Shown one piece after another: positions 1 to 11,386 of a DNA stretch of 64,000 nt. The position numbers and the translations under genes are program-made. Each line of letters starts with the position of its first letter. The stretch's first letter is position 1. This DNA is from Plasmodiophora brassicae (lineage: Eukaryota; Endomyxa; Phytomyxea; Plasmodiophorida; Plasmodiophoridae). The stretch is taken from positions 744,001 through 808,000 of the forward strand of contig JASFAU010000007.1 of the NCBI GenBank assembly GCA_039704465.1, written 5' to 3'. The notes beneath the pieces were generated by a model, which was not told the DNA's origin, ran no database searches, and was given only the letters and a program-made list of their open reading frames with translations.

Positions 1-721
1 TGGCATGCTTTCCTTTCAGCACAAGGCCGTTTCGGGCCTGGTGCGACCTACGTCGCTGCCTTGTAACGCGCGTTGTCTGTCTGGAACGTCGTTGCTCGCG
101 CGAACGCCGGCATCGTTCCACAACTTCGGTAGAACTCGCATGGTTTCGCGAAGTTGCTGAAGGGTGTCGGCGATCGTCTCGACGACTGCATGCAGGTTCG
201 CTGCGTGGGCAGATCGTCATGGGAACTTGTCGACGTTGAAGGGCAGCCTGTCTGATGGTCATGTGGTGACCCTGGAGAAGCCTTCTCGCGTCCGCGTCTC
301 GGGTCATGGCTCTAGGGACAGCTTCGTCGACGTCGACAGGTTTCCATGCCGCTTGGCGAACGGCGCCCACATATGTAGGCGCTCAGCTGTATGCCGGAAT
401 CATTCACCAGTTTCACGGCGCGTCCCTAAAGCGGTTGACGCGTTTTGGTGTTTCAAGTCAGCGCGGGAAACCGCCCCTCACCCATCACCGGGACGCGCCG
501 TACGCTGCTGATCGTCTGTCGTACAGTCTGGCGAACGGTCCTGGCTCTGACGACACTATATCTGGCTGGATGGTGATGCAGATTGACCAACCTGAACTAG
601 CCAGGGGTCGGGTCGATTGTGTCGCGTGACCGCGATCACGTGCGCTTGGGCTGACAGCTCGCTGATCGCCAGGCGTACGTACCTGGCGCTACATCGCATT
701 GGTGCCGTTGCTTGCGAGAGC
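1..721. other. left-edge sequence without a supported gene
   Basis: No reading frame here has a recognisable domain or convincing splice links. The short frames overlap each other on both strands and look random. Part of it must be the promoter and 5' leader of the membrane-protein gene that begins at 722, and an upstream coding exon of that gene cannot be excluded. Confidence 0.4.
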
Positions 722-1662
722 ATGGGTGAGGCTATCGACGGGCCGGTGTGGCTCGACGTGTGGGCAAACGTCCAGGTCGCGGTCATCCTTGTCCCGCTGA
801 TTGTGTACAGCATTATGAAGTACTCGCACACGAGTGGCCCGCAATTCGGGAAGTTCCTGTCGGCACTGAACCTCGCCGCCGCCGTCCTCTCCCTCATCCT
901 CCAGGTCATTGTCGTCATCGACCCACGCGCGTGCGCCTTCTTCTTCCACGAAACCATCTTTTCGGTACGCGATGCTCAGCCACCTGCTATCGCCGCGTAT
1001 TCTGACGGCCGACAGATGGCAGACTTCAGCCTGTACCACTTCCGGACTGCTATCTTCTACCAGTCCAACGTTCGATTCTATCGCATCCTCAAGTGGGTCT
1101 TCAATGTGCAGAATGCTTGCTTTGCTGTAAGCGTTACTTGCGTTAACCGCGAAACACCCGATGGCTGATTCTAGTGGTTCAGATCTTGGTCATTGGAAAC
1201 GCTCTGACGAACAGCCACGTGTCGAGCACAGGGTTTTCGTGCGGCGGCACGTACGGCGCCCCGCTTCTGGCCGTCGTCCTCCCCACATACATCATCTTTG
1301 TGTTCATGCTGAGCCTCGGGTACTACACTGTCTGGAAGTACTGGTCGAACGCCAGCGAAGACGCGCGCAAGAACATGCGAGGGTTGTGGGTGATGCTGCT
1401 TGCCTACACGGTGACGAATGTGGCCGTCTTCGTGTCGAGCCTCTGCGCGTACTTCGGCACCAGTCCGGTCGCCATCTTCTGCGTCTACATCGTCGACAAG
1501 ACCGTCGCTATCGTGCTTGCCGCCCTAGTCTGGTGGCGAACCCACCAGCGTGAAGCGACGAAATCGAAAGGATTCTCGAATGCCACGTCTGCAAGCCCCA
1601 GCCCTGTGAAGACTCGCCTTGGCCAGATGTCCACAGCTGTGTCGAAGGTGGAACGAGTTTGA
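722..1662 (+). CDS. multi-pass membrane protein, family not recognised
   Basis: Two exons, 722-1126 and 1183-1662, join in phase across a 56-nt intron that begins GTAAGC and ends GGTTCAG, giving about 294 residues. I see roughly six to seven hydrophobic segments, among them one near residues 17-36 (VQVAVILVPLIVY), one near 48-70, one just before and across the splice, and three more in exon 2 (PLLAVVLPTYIIFVFML; WVMLLAYTVTNVAVFV; SPVAIFCVYIV..AIVLAALVWW). The tail is Ser/Thr/Lys rich and probably cytosolic. The layout resembles a serpentine receptor or small transporter, but I recognise no diagnostic motif. The start at 722 is the first ATG of the frame. An upstream exon remains possible. Confidence 0.6.
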
Positions 1663-1943
1663 CAGTGCTGCCGGAACATCTGGATCTGAGTTCGGCATTT
1701 CCATGCAGAGCGTTCCTCATGGTTCTATTAAAGTGGTCCCGGCCAGTCAGTGACCTTGACGCGGGCTGTGTTCTCAGATATTCTGCCTGGCATACCGTTA
1801 CACAGTTGAGCAACGATTCAGCAGTGGGGAAGCCGAAAGAGAGGAATCCGGGAACAGCAGGCGCGACCACGCCAGCAGGATTCCATTCAAACGTTATTTG
1901 GGGTTGGCTGGAGGCGCGCTGACACACGGCTTGACGGCGTGAG

Positions 1944-2608
1944 ATGATGAAGGTCCAGATGACAGCGCTGCTGGTTGCGGTCATGGCGATGGCCTGCACG
2001 GGCGCTCTCGCCAGCGAGTACTCGGACAACAGTGACGACGCCTACGAATCGCACGATGGCTGCTTCCCCGTGGACCCGACAGCGTCGAAGAAGTGGTGCA
2101 TCGACAATTGGTAAACCCACGCCCGCATAACGAACTGGTCATCGCCTGATTCAGCTGTATACACAGCCACAACCCCGAGCGCGTCTTCTGCCCGTCGGAT
2201 TTCTGCTCGAAGGCACACGACAGCACTGATCGCAACCCATTGTACGCCAGCTGATCAGCTTGATAGGGATGTGCCCCGCACGGCTACGAGCAGAAGTCTG
2301 TCACCGAACTATCGCATTCGTCCGAAGACTGTTTCACAATCAGCCCGATCGCGACGACGGAGTGGTGCCACGACAACTGGTTCGAATCGTCAGGGACGGT
2401 GACGTGTACCGTGCTCTAAACTGTTTGGGAACAGCCACAACACCCCGCCGTACTGCCCGTCGGACCTATGTAAATCGCATCGCGGTCTGTAGGGCACGTC
2501 CGGCGCATTCCTGACCATGGAACAGGCTCCCCAGGATGCGCGCCAGCTGGGTACACGCAGAGGTCGTTTCAGGACCAATACTACGACGAGTACGGGTACA
2601 GCTCGTGA
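1944..2608 (+). CDS. small secreted protein with two WC-x2-NC / CPS-x2-C modules
   Basis: Five exons (1944-2110, 2167-2212, 2267-2379, 2435-2469, 2526-2608) give about 147 residues. The N-terminus is a signal peptide (hydrophobic core TALLVAVMAMACTGALA). Two homologous modules follow. Each has a Cys-Phe start, a WCxDNC core, a HN-x(3)-x-CPSDxC segment and a GCAPxGY tail. In both modules an intron splits the second Cys of WCxDNC as TG|C, so the frame and the family pattern restore Cys at each junction. The intron at 2213-2266 needs a GC donor; the others are GT-AG. Six or more Cys per module suggest disulphide-stabilised extracellular domains. A chitin- or wall-binding role is my inference from the WCxxNC...CPxxxC pattern, not something the sequence proves. 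The gene sits tail-to-tail with the BT1 transporter, and AATAAA-like sequence lies at 2641. Confidence 0.75.
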
Positions 2609-2709
2609 AGCGTCTGGCAAACAGTGGCGTTCGGTGTCAACGAATAAACATTTAATACAGTTGTCTTGCACTTAAACAATAGGGGATGGTTCGGTGAAGC
2701 TATGCACAC

Positions 2710-4196
2710 TTAAACAATGGGGGTCGATTCAGTGGAGCCTTCCGATTCTTCGTAGAGTTTGCGATGTGGGAATAGGTCGGTTCCCTCAGGTTTGACAAGC
2801 TTGCCCAGCTGCTTAGGTACAAATGCCAGGAAGCCGAGCGGGATAAGCGTTGTCAGGTTGCACAGCAATACGAGGAGCCACAGGTTCGTGAAGTTGGTGG
2901 TAGACACGTGCAGGACGTGTGTAAGCCACCCGCCTAAAGCCTGGCTGAGAACTTCGCTGAGATTCGACAGGCACATTATCGACGAATAGAGTAGCCCTTC
3001 CCCGCCTTTAGGAGCGAACTTCGCGGCGATGTTGACGATGGGCATAAGCGCGATGCTCGTACAGACATTCTGCGCGATCGTCTCGCTGAACATGAACGCC
3101 TTGTCGGGAATCCCTAATTTGTGGTTGACGCGGGTGATGAGAAGCAACGTAGATGTGCCCAGACAAAAGGCGGTTAGGATGAGCCCAAGCAGGAGCTTGC
3201 GGAACGAAGTGTCCAACAAGAAGCGGCGAAAGACGAACGCCGCAATAAAAGCGCCAAGGACGCCAACGGTGCTGAGGACTCCCAAGAAGTCCATCGAGAA
3301 ATTCAATCGATGCCTACAAAGTGTACCATCAGTCAGAGCGTTGGTCGTCACGTTCGGCAACTGACCTCATAAAGACGAATACTGCATCGCCACATGAAGG
3401 GCTACAGGAGAACAACAGTACTATGCTCGTCGTCTTCCAGATGTCAGGAAGCTTCCAAACTCTGACCAGCTGACGCATTTGCTCTGCCAGCGAAGGGATG
3501 GCCGTTAAGCGAACGGACTCATGAAGGAACATCGAGACGAGCAGCGTCAGCATTGACGTCGCCGCCGCGATCAGAAACATCGAACGTGCGGGAATCCCAA
3601 GCGTGTCAAACGCAACGCACGAGAAACCAGACGCTAGCAGTGATCCTCCTGAGAATGTGATCCCTGTAAGTGGCAACCTCGTAAGTACAGTTTCTGTAAG
3701 CACTGATGCACAGCCCTACAAGTGTTCGACATCAGGATTTCGCCTGGAGTTTCGCCTAACTGCTGTATTGTTTCTACAAGGACGCAGTCCACAGCGACAC
3801 CGGCGAACGCAAGCGTCAGTGAAGACAGAAACAGCAGCAACGAGATCAGCAGTAGGCCTTGCGTGGGCGTAAACAACGATACAGCCATCAGCGATAGGAC
3901 ATTCGAAGTCATGCCAATGAAAATATACGGCAGACGATGCCGCCCGAACATCGCGAACCGATCACTGATGAAGCCATACACTGGCTTGATCTGTGACACG
4001 GATCAGAAACGGCCCGATCCAGAGCGCAGATGGGCCTGACCGCCCACGGCAAGCCAGTGATGGCCAGGATCATTGCCAAGGCGGATGGCTCCACGGCGAG
4101 ATCGTCGACGAGTATGATCTTGGTCGGTAGGATGACGACGTTGAAGTTGAACCCGAGGTTCCAATAGAACCATAGGATCGCCATGCGATGCGCCAT
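2710..4196 (-). CDS. BT1-family (folate/biopterin-type) major facilitator transporter
   Basis: Four exons on the minus strand (4196-4041, 3990-3720, 3663-3366, 3313-2710) with introns of 50, 56 and 52 nt join in phase to about 442 residues. The first junction yields GLPWAIKPVYGFISDRF, the conserved W-x2-KPxYGxxSD signature after the second helix of the BT1 family. A later junction creates a Trp within the usual family segment. About 12 hydrophobic segments run through the protein, ending in a short acidic, Ser-rich tail. Members of the family move folates, pteridines or S-adenosylmethionine across membranes in protists and plants, so the substrate here is unknown. An in-frame extension upstream of 4196 exists, so the exact start is uncertain. 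Its 3' end converges on the secreted-protein gene. Confidence 0.85.
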
Positions 4197-4427
4197 GCCT
4201 GTCGCCTGCCGTCGATCATGGTCGGCAATGGACAATGAGCGATGCCCTGCGTCGTCGCAGGGCACTTGGCTGTCCTCTAGCAGCGACGTGGCGATGTGCC
4301 CCAGCCCCTACGACCGGAAGTGGACACGCCGCCGCACGGCCACGTGTGGTTACGCCATGCGCCCTAAATTGAGCCCTTCGAGGCGGCAGCGCCCGACGAA
4401 TTCGTCGTCGGCAAGGGAACGTTGCCT

Positions 4428-5526
4428 TTACTGCGCACACGATTCCTGGCCGCGCAGAAGACGGCGAACGAGGTGGCAGTACTGCTTGAATTCAGGTTTG
4501 TCACGCAGGGCGACGATGTACGATTGGAGCAGGGTGCGGTCGTCGGCGACCTGGGCGTCGTGCAATGAAGGCAGAGTCGATACGTCGACGATGCGGTCCT
4601 GGCAGTCCCAGACGCGACGAAGCACGTGCGTGAGGCGCGCCAGCGGGGCGTCGGATGACGAGTCCACGTCGAACGAGAACGCGTACTTCGTCCAGGTCAG
4701 GTGGTCAGGTTCCGCCGGTGGCATGGCGATGATCTGTCGACGGCAGGTTAGACCAGGCAAGGCTCTGTCCGACCTCATCACGCTGACTAGATTCGGGAAC
4801 TGGTATCGCACAACTGGTTTCCGGCTTGGTGTCAGCGCCAGCTCCAGGATATGATGACAGTTGACGCGGAACGCCAGGAACGGCTGGCACCCGTCCGGGC
4901 AGGTTAACAGGACGTCGCCGTGCCCGCCATCCTGCCAAGCGCTGCCAGGCGACGAGTCGGCAATTCGCAGTCGGGCAGGGAGTGTGCCGCGAGTACACGA
5001 CGCAGACCCGTCGATGCTCCCCACACCGGCATGCGCCGAGATGCACCTGTCGACGCGTGCGTTCGTGCGACTGACATCGGGATCACCAGCAGGATCAATA
5101 CCCGGCTCGTTGAGCGTCGTTGTTGACTTGATACAGACACGATGAGGCCCCAGGCCAGCATCACGATCGGGCGACGACCCTGGCTGATGACGTCCTTCAA
5201 TTAGATTTCTGGGGATGCGAACTCGAACACGTCCATCGTCTTGGATTGAGATGGTGCTTCCAGTGTTGTCGGGACGGCAAAGGCTGCAGGACCACCCAGT
5301 CGGAGCTACTGTTGGCGATTCCCTTCGGCACGAGTCAGTGAGATTCGCGGCACACCAAACGAGTGGTACGCACAAGTGAATACATTCTGTATGGAATTGC
5401 ATCTGGCAGACCACGCATCGCACCTGACGACGTCGTTGAACTCGGGCGCGACGTGACAATCCGACCGGCTACGTACAGTCTGGCGCCCGCGCGCAGGGTT
5501 ATTGCAAAAGCAGATGCCGTGCTGAC
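4428..5526 (-). CDS. PHD-finger protein, 5' end unresolved
   Basis: Joining minus-strand segments 5526-5477, 5423-5374 and 5322-4428 (introns of 53 and 51 nt) assembles a PHD finger: CFCNNPARGRQT then VRCVVCQMQFHTEC then, after a spacer, GWSCSLC. This supplies Cys4-His-Cys3 ligands and implies binding of histone tails in chromatin. The first Cys pair is C-x-C rather than the usual C-x2-C. The remaining 250 or so residues hold another Cys pair (LTCPDGC), an FRVNCHHILELAL stretch and no domain I recognise. The start codon is not visible: an in-frame stop lies just upstream of the first Cys, so at least one further 5' exon is needed between 5527 and about 5700. Confidence 0.65.
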
Positions 5527-5872
5527 AACGTCAGTCCAGACGCGTACGACGACATGGCGTCCTGACCAACCTGTCCCCTAGATGACCATCTCAACATGTC
5601 CGCCACTTGTTTCGCGAATACCACACAGTGTCCGCCAAATTGCGTCGTTCCGCTGATCGACAGCATCGATTGTTGGCAATACTGGGTCTACAGCGAATGC
5701 GATCTCGTTGGAAAGACGTTTTCGGAATGATGGTTCTTCGGCTGATAACAAAAGGCACTAATGGCTGCAGTGACTGTCGCGTGGCTGGTCAAGAACGCGC
5801 ACCGCAGAATCTGAGCCGTCGCAGACGCTGCCAGCGTGCCACAGTGGCTGCGGAGTCGGGTCTGTGCGTAGC
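5527..5872. other. spacer between divergent PHD and CTR9 genes
   Basis: This 346-bp stretch separates two genes transcribed away from each other. It probably holds the missing first exon of the PHD gene and both promoters. I see no further domain-bearing frame. Confidence 0.4.
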
Positions 5873-8800
5873 ATGTCGTTGTTCGTGCCCATCTACGGGA
5901 CGGGCGATGGCGTTCGCCTGCCGCTCGACCAGCTGCCCGACGACGTCATCGCCGTCGTCGATGTGCTGCGTGCCGAAGCCGCTCCTCTCGGGCTGTGGTT
6001 GCAATTAGCTGTAGGACGCGTGGTCGTCTGCGTCGTGCTGGTCGGTCTAAGCTGCCTTCGACCAGGTGGAATACTACAAACGCGGCATGGAGACGCAGTT
6101 CGTTACGCTGCTGGAGGAGGGCACTCGAGACGGTAGCGTTGCCGGATGACGAAATGTGAAGGCAAGCAGCTCATCACACGTGCAGAAATTGAACAGCACT
6201 ATAAGGCGTTCAAATCGGAGCGGATTGGCATTCTTAGTGCACTTGGTGTATACCACACGCGCTCCGCGTTGAAGCAAATTGACAAGTACAAGCATGATAA
6301 GGTCGGCTGTAGCGGATCGCTGTGTCCACGACCACTCACCGAAGTCTGCAGTGCATCGAGCTGGCGACTCAATGTTTCAAGAAAGCGGATGCGATCGATA
6401 TCCATGAATCTAAGCAATGGCTTGGAAAAAGTCTCATGTACCTCGCTACGGGGGATCTGCACAAAGCAGAATTGCTGTTCAACTCGATCATCGAAAAGTT
6501 CCCTGTCAATCGGTTCCCGAGTATGCGCCGCTCTATCCTTAGCAGCGGTACCGTATGTTTACCGGTGTTCACAGGTAGTATCGCTGCTCTACTCGGAAAG
6601 GGATGTGTCAATTTCTACAAGAAGGACTACAAGGCAGGCCTGGCTAGTTACTGCATGGCTTTGAAGGCCAACCCGGAATGTCCCTCTTACGTGCGGCTTG
6701 GCATCGCTATATGTGCTTTCTTCATGGGCGACTATCGTCTGTCACGATTGGCATTTCAGCGCGTACTGCACCTGGATGCGTACAATGTCGATGCTCTTGT
6801 TGGGCTTGCCGTGCTCGAAGCGAATAGGTGCGTCATATCAGAGGCTTGATTCGCGCGCTCCCATCGTAACGCTCTGCACAGCTCGACTGATTCCTTGCAC
6901 ACAAGCATTCAATACTTGGAGCGAGCGTACAGCATAGATTCGAATTGCGCTCTTGCTCTTAGCATGATTGCCGACCATTTGTTTTATCAAGGCGACCATG
7001 CCAACGTCGTTTCGCTTGCGAATCGTTCACTTCGGAACACGACATCAGAGCCGTTGAAGTCGTACAACCACTATCTGATAGCGCGAAGCTATCACGTACA
7101 ATCCGAGTTTGCCAAGGTAGACATGATGTGTCGAATCCTCATTTCTTGTCTCAACAAACTGTGAAGGCTCGTGCTCATTACGCGGCATCCTGTGAGATAA
7201 GCCCGTCGAACATGTTCGCATTAATGGGCCTCTCGCAAATGCACATTCGGGATGGGGATTTTTCAAGCGCAAGTAAAGCTCTTGAAACAATTCGGGAAAA
7301 GCATCCCGACGATTTCGACTGTGTGCGGCTTCTGGGTATCGTATATGCACGCCTTGGTGAAGCAGGAAAGGCGACTACTCTTTTGAAACGGTGGGACGGA
7401 AACAAACGCCGCTGTTGATGCGCGTTGCTACGAAGATGCTGACGTTATACAGGGCCAATGAACTCATGCCTCGGAACACCTGCGTTCTTGTTGAACTTGC
7501 GCAAGTGCTGCTTCATGGTCCCGATCCAGATCGTGCAGCAGCGAAGGATCTTCTTTCGAGAGCAGCAACACAGTTTGAGAAGCGATCTTCTTCTGTCTCG
7601 TTTCAGCTTCTGAACAACATTGGAGTTCTGTGCCTGGACCTGGGATTGTACGACGAGGTAGAATTGTCGTTCGGATGCGAACCTCCTTTGCAAACTTAAA
7701 CCATGTGAAAGGCGGCCACATGGCTATCAAAGAGTTCTGCTGCCGCGTCATCCGTGTATGCCAATTCTGCACTTCCTGTACCGACTATCGCGTTCAATGA
7801 AGCTCTACTGCATGAAAAGCGTGGGCAACTTAAAGAAGCTGCTGACATCTACAGCAAGATATTGGACACTGTGCCCGCTTATCATGAGTGCCGAATTCGA
7901 TTGGCTAGGAACGCTTTGAAACGAGCTGACACCGACGAAGCGATCCGGCAACTGACAGCTGTGCTCGAGAGCAACCCTGAGCAAATCGATGCGCTGATCG
8001 AACTTGGCCGTTTGTACGCGTCGAGTGGCAAATTACATGATGCGGAACGCCAGTTTACTAAGGTATTTGTATGTCCTGCTCATCTTCATGCGGCTCACCA
8101 GTCTGTCCAGGTTCTGACCATTGCAAAGAACGACGCATATGGTCGCATTTCGCTTGCGAGTGTGTTCTTGATGCGGGCGGGACAGTTAAAGAAGATCCCC
8201 CAGCAGTTTCAATCGCTTCTGCGCAAAGCCGGCAAGCTATACTATTCGGCTTTGTCTCGCGATCCCAAGAACGTGTACGCCTCTAATGGGCTCGCAGTAT
8301 ACCTTGCCAGCAGAGATAACAACGAAAAAGCACGTCTTATTCTTAATGACGTTCGTGAAGCTGCCGTGTTCATTTCTTCTGCCTGGGTGAACTTGGCACA
8401 TCTCTCAGTGACGGAAGGTGCTTTCGACGTTGCCACCAAATTGTACGAAACCTGTCTGAAAAAGCACTACCCGCAAACTCCCGATAACGACATTATGACG
8501 TATTTGGCGAGGGCGTATTACCTAAAAGGTAAGGCAGGCATTGCCCACACTAGCCTGTTGATTGAGGATACCCAACTCTACAGGAGACATGCTGGAGGCG
8601 AAGAGGTGTTTGCAACGCGCCATTCGATGCAATCCCTCATCAATGATGTCGTGGTACAATTTGGCCTTATCGTGCGAGGACTTTGCAATTGGCGTCCTGC
8701 AGAGGCCCAAACCACAGAGAAACGTGCATGATGTACGGCGGGCTGTCGGCGAAATCGAGCATGCAGCGCGCATCTTCGGCAGCCTGTCGACCAGTGGAAA

Positions 8801-9681
8801 TGCAGATGGTTACATTTCATTGTCTGCTCATGTCATCCCCATCTAACTACCTAGTCTTTCAGACCTTATCCGTCAAAAGTCGTCTAGCCATTTCCTGTTC
8901 TGTCAGTCGTCATGTACTACTGCTAAACGACACTTAGAGTAGGTCACTTGCCCATCCCTGTCCGTCGTTCTCTCTTATACATGTTCAAGGTACGCTGAAA
9001 AGAGTGAAGCCAAAGCCCGGGAAGAACGTCGCGCTGCTGAGATATCGCAAGCGGCCCGGCGGGCTGATGAAGAAGGCCGTATGGAACTGGAGCAGCGACG
9101 AGCAGAGGATGAGCGCAAGAAGGTGCGTTTGTCTGGACGTTGATGGAGCAGGATTTGATTTGTCATACACCTCAGATAGAGGAGGCATTGCAAGCAGATC
9201 GCGATAAGCTCGCCCGAATCCAGGAAGCCATGCAGCAGCGCAGCCGGAAGCGCGAGGTAACGTGGTCCACCTGATTCGCATATCTCGATGCAATTCCAAC
9301 GTAGTCGAACCTTCAGTCGGACGATGGCGAAGAATCCGAGGAAGGGGATCATGAGACGAAGACGCGGAAACAGAGAGGCAAGAAGAAGCGCAAGGTTGCA
9401 GTTGAAACGGCAAGCCACCCTCGATCTCGTCCGACAGAATTGTTTGTTGATATATCTATTTTCAGACGGGCGATCTCGCCGAGGATGCTGCCATGCAAGA
9501 CGCCCGCGAAGCAGCGTCCGATCATTTGGCCGTAAAAGATGGCGGCAGTAAGCCAGATATCGGTGCCGATCACGAAGATGACGAGGCCGACCAGGTTTCG
9601 CGTCGACCATCATCGAAGCGTTCGAAAAGGGTTATCGATGACGAAAACGATATGGAGGAAGACCATGGCGAGGAAATATAA
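5873..9681 (+). CDS. CTR9: CTR9-like TPR subunit of the PAF1 complex
   Basis: CTR9 is the TPR scaffold of the PAF1 complex, which rides on RNA polymerase II and promotes elongation and histone modification. The start at 5873 gives MSLFVPIYG and, after a short stretch, the CTR9 N-terminal hallmark LDQLPDD...LWLQLA. The first intron runs 6011-6065 and the next begins at 6133; about a dozen short introns follow. Many TPR-like helical pairs follow, for example LLGKGCVNFYKKDYKAGL, VRLGIAICAFFMGDYRLSRL, FALMGLSQMHIRDGDF and ALIELGRLYASSGKLHDA. The C-terminus is a charged coiled coil (EAKAREERRAAEISQAARRA type) and an acidic/basic tail ending EDHGEEI at 9681, as in animal and fungal CTR9. A Harbinger element has landed 64 bp after the stop, probably in the 3' UTR. 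Exact exon borders in the middle were not all resolved. Confidence 0.88.
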
Positions 9682-9745
9682 AGTCAAACCATTATCATAT
9701 TCTAAACAAATGGCATCCGACGCGTTCGAGTGGGTGTTACGATAA

Positions 9746-9782
9746 GAGCATCTCCACCGCAGAGCATTTTCGTTATCGTCAC
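9746..9782 (+). repeat. left terminal inverted repeat of the Harbinger element
   Basis: Begins GAGCATCTCCACCGC directly after a TAA target duplication and continues to about the TTATCGTC block. It matches the reverse complement of 11342-11383 with small gaps. Confidence 0.88.
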
Positions 9783-9861
9783 ATCTGTATGTGACGATCG
9801 GGAAAATAATGAATTTTGGGGTCCCACACCACCGCGGAGAAAAGCCGCCGCCAGTCGTCAG

Positions 9862-10400
9862 ATGGAGCGCAACGATAGAGACAGCGTATGGAGGCGACAA
9901 GCGGACGAGGGCTCGGAAGACACGTCCTCATCTAGCAGTGATGATGATATTGGTGAAGTCGTCACGGCCGGCTTGTTGCTCAGCGAGCACATGCTCAACC
10001 ACCGGCCAAAGGTGGCAGCGCTACGAAGCAGGAGGCGAAACGTAAGGATATCGAGCGCGCGTTCGGGATTCTGCAGCACCGTTTCCATATCCTGACAATC
10101 CCGATGAAGCTCTGGCATCGGGATACGCTATGTGTCGTTGTCAAGACCTGCGTTATCCTGCACAATTTGATCATTGACTATGAACGGAAGCATAGCATCG
10201 ACTCGACATACATTGAAGGGTCCGAGTACGTCCCTGAACATCCGTTCGTCGTTGTTCCTGCCAAGGACGAGGAGCTATCGGCGGATGCAAAGCTGGTCAA
10301 TATGGCGCGGATCCACAACCGTCCTATGCATGCCCGGCTTAAGGCTGACCCCGTCGAACACTTATGGTCAACGTTTGGCGGCGCCGACGACAGCATCTAG
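9862..10400 (+). pseudogene. PIF/Harbinger transposase remnant, internally deleted
   Basis: The 5' part (from ATG 9862) encodes an acidic, Ser-rich leader (EDTSSSSSDDDIGEVV). The 3' part, in a different frame from about 10011 to 10400, encodes the conserved end of the DDE transposase: QEAKRKDIERAFGILQHRF and VVKTCVILHNLIIDYER. The Glu in DIERAFG is the likely third catalytic acid. The segment that should carry the two catalytic Asp residues is missing and the frames do not match, so this is a deletion derivative. It converges with the minus-strand remnant near 10,400-10,530. Confidence 0.82.
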
Positions 10401-10533
10401 CTGGAACCTGGAAAGGCACCATGGTGAACGTGACCACCGACGGACCCGGCGCCGACGATGACGACGGTAAGGAGCAGGGCGCAGTCCAATAAACAGTTGG
10501 CATTTATCATCGAATGAAAACGATCGTTCTGTA

Positions 10534-11194
10534 TTAATGGCGTTCCTCCCACTGAGCGAGTTCGTTTCGCTTCTTGGCCACTTCAAGGCGCGCCTCCAGA
10601 AGTGCTTGCTCACGCTGGAGACGAATGAACTCGGAGTGCTCTTGGTCGTCTTCCGTGAACAACGACGTAAGAAACTTGTTGCGCGCGATGCGTGTTTTCT
10701 CGCGCGCGACAGATAGGCGATCTTCCTGGGCCTTGGCCATCTGCTGCATCCACTGGCCGAGCATTGCCAAAGGTGCTTCGTTCGTTTGTTCTTTCTCGAA
10801 CTTAATGTTCTTAGCTTTCTTCTTGCCAATACTGGGGCGTTGGGCAAGCGCCAGGTTCGGGATGCCAGCAGAATTCTGATCAGCAACCCCATCGACGCCG
10901 TCGCCATCTACATCTGGCTGTTGACCGTCTGTCGCACACATAAGCAGGAGATCGATGGACAAGCTCGTGGAATGCAGCGGCGATTCGCTGGTAGTACGTC
11001 TCACCATCTTGGTCGACTCCAACGGCCGCGTCTGTAGGAGTAAAATTCTTCGCCCCTTCCCTTTTGCCACGCCGCCCGGGCGTTGACACGGCAGATGCAG
11101 CAGCTGAAGGAGGACGAACGTCGCCAGAACCAGAGGAATCGGTAACAGAACTAGGAGGACCATTACGAACGCTTGCGTCGACAAGCCCCATCAT
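10534..11194 (-). pseudogene. second Harbinger protein remnant (SANT-like accessory type)
   Basis: On the minus strand, a Pro/Ser-rich start (from about 11194) leads to RRGKREGAKNFTPTD, which resembles the lead-in of the Myb/SANT DNA-binding protein of Harbinger elements. The frame then changes. The downstream part encodes a basic segment (IGKKKAKNIKFEKEQ) and a long charged coiled coil ending EERH at 10534. Most of the SANT domain is absent between the two parts, so I regard it as broken. Intact homologues assist transposase binding and nuclear import. Confidence 0.6.
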
Positions 11195-11341
11195 CGTCTC
11201 GACCGATCAATAGACAACAGAATCGTCACAGATCTGAATCAGATCTGTGCCGGAAGTGACGAATTCACTAAATCTGGCAGGTAACGATAAAGAATCCTGG
11301 TTCGGTTGGTGTGACTGCCTGCAAGCAAAATCGTCGGATCA

Positions 11342-11383
11342 GACGATAACGATACCGAAAACGGCTGCGCGGTGGAGATGCTC
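11342..11383 (-). repeat. right terminal inverted repeat of the Harbinger element
   Basis: Read on the minus strand it begins GAGCATCTCCACCGC and carries the GTTTTCGGTATCGTTATCGTC block. TAA follows immediately at 11384-11386, matching the left target duplication. Confidence 0.88.
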
Positions 11384-11386
11384 TAA

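Larger units (their letters stand above)
9746..11383. mobile_element. decayed PIF/Harbinger DNA transposon with TIRs and TAA target duplication
   Basis: The ends are inverted repeats. The left end starts GAGCATCTCCACCGC and the right end, read on the other strand, starts identically and continues with related sequence (…GTTTTCGGTATCGTTATCGTC against …ATTTTCGTTATCGTC). Both ends are flanked by TAA (9743-9745 and 11384-11386), the 3-bp target duplication typical of PIF/Harbinger. Inside are two convergent gene remnants: a transposase fragment on plus and a second DNA-binding-type protein remnant on minus. The transposase lacks its central catalytic region, so the element should be unable to move itself. 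Confidence 0.9.
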
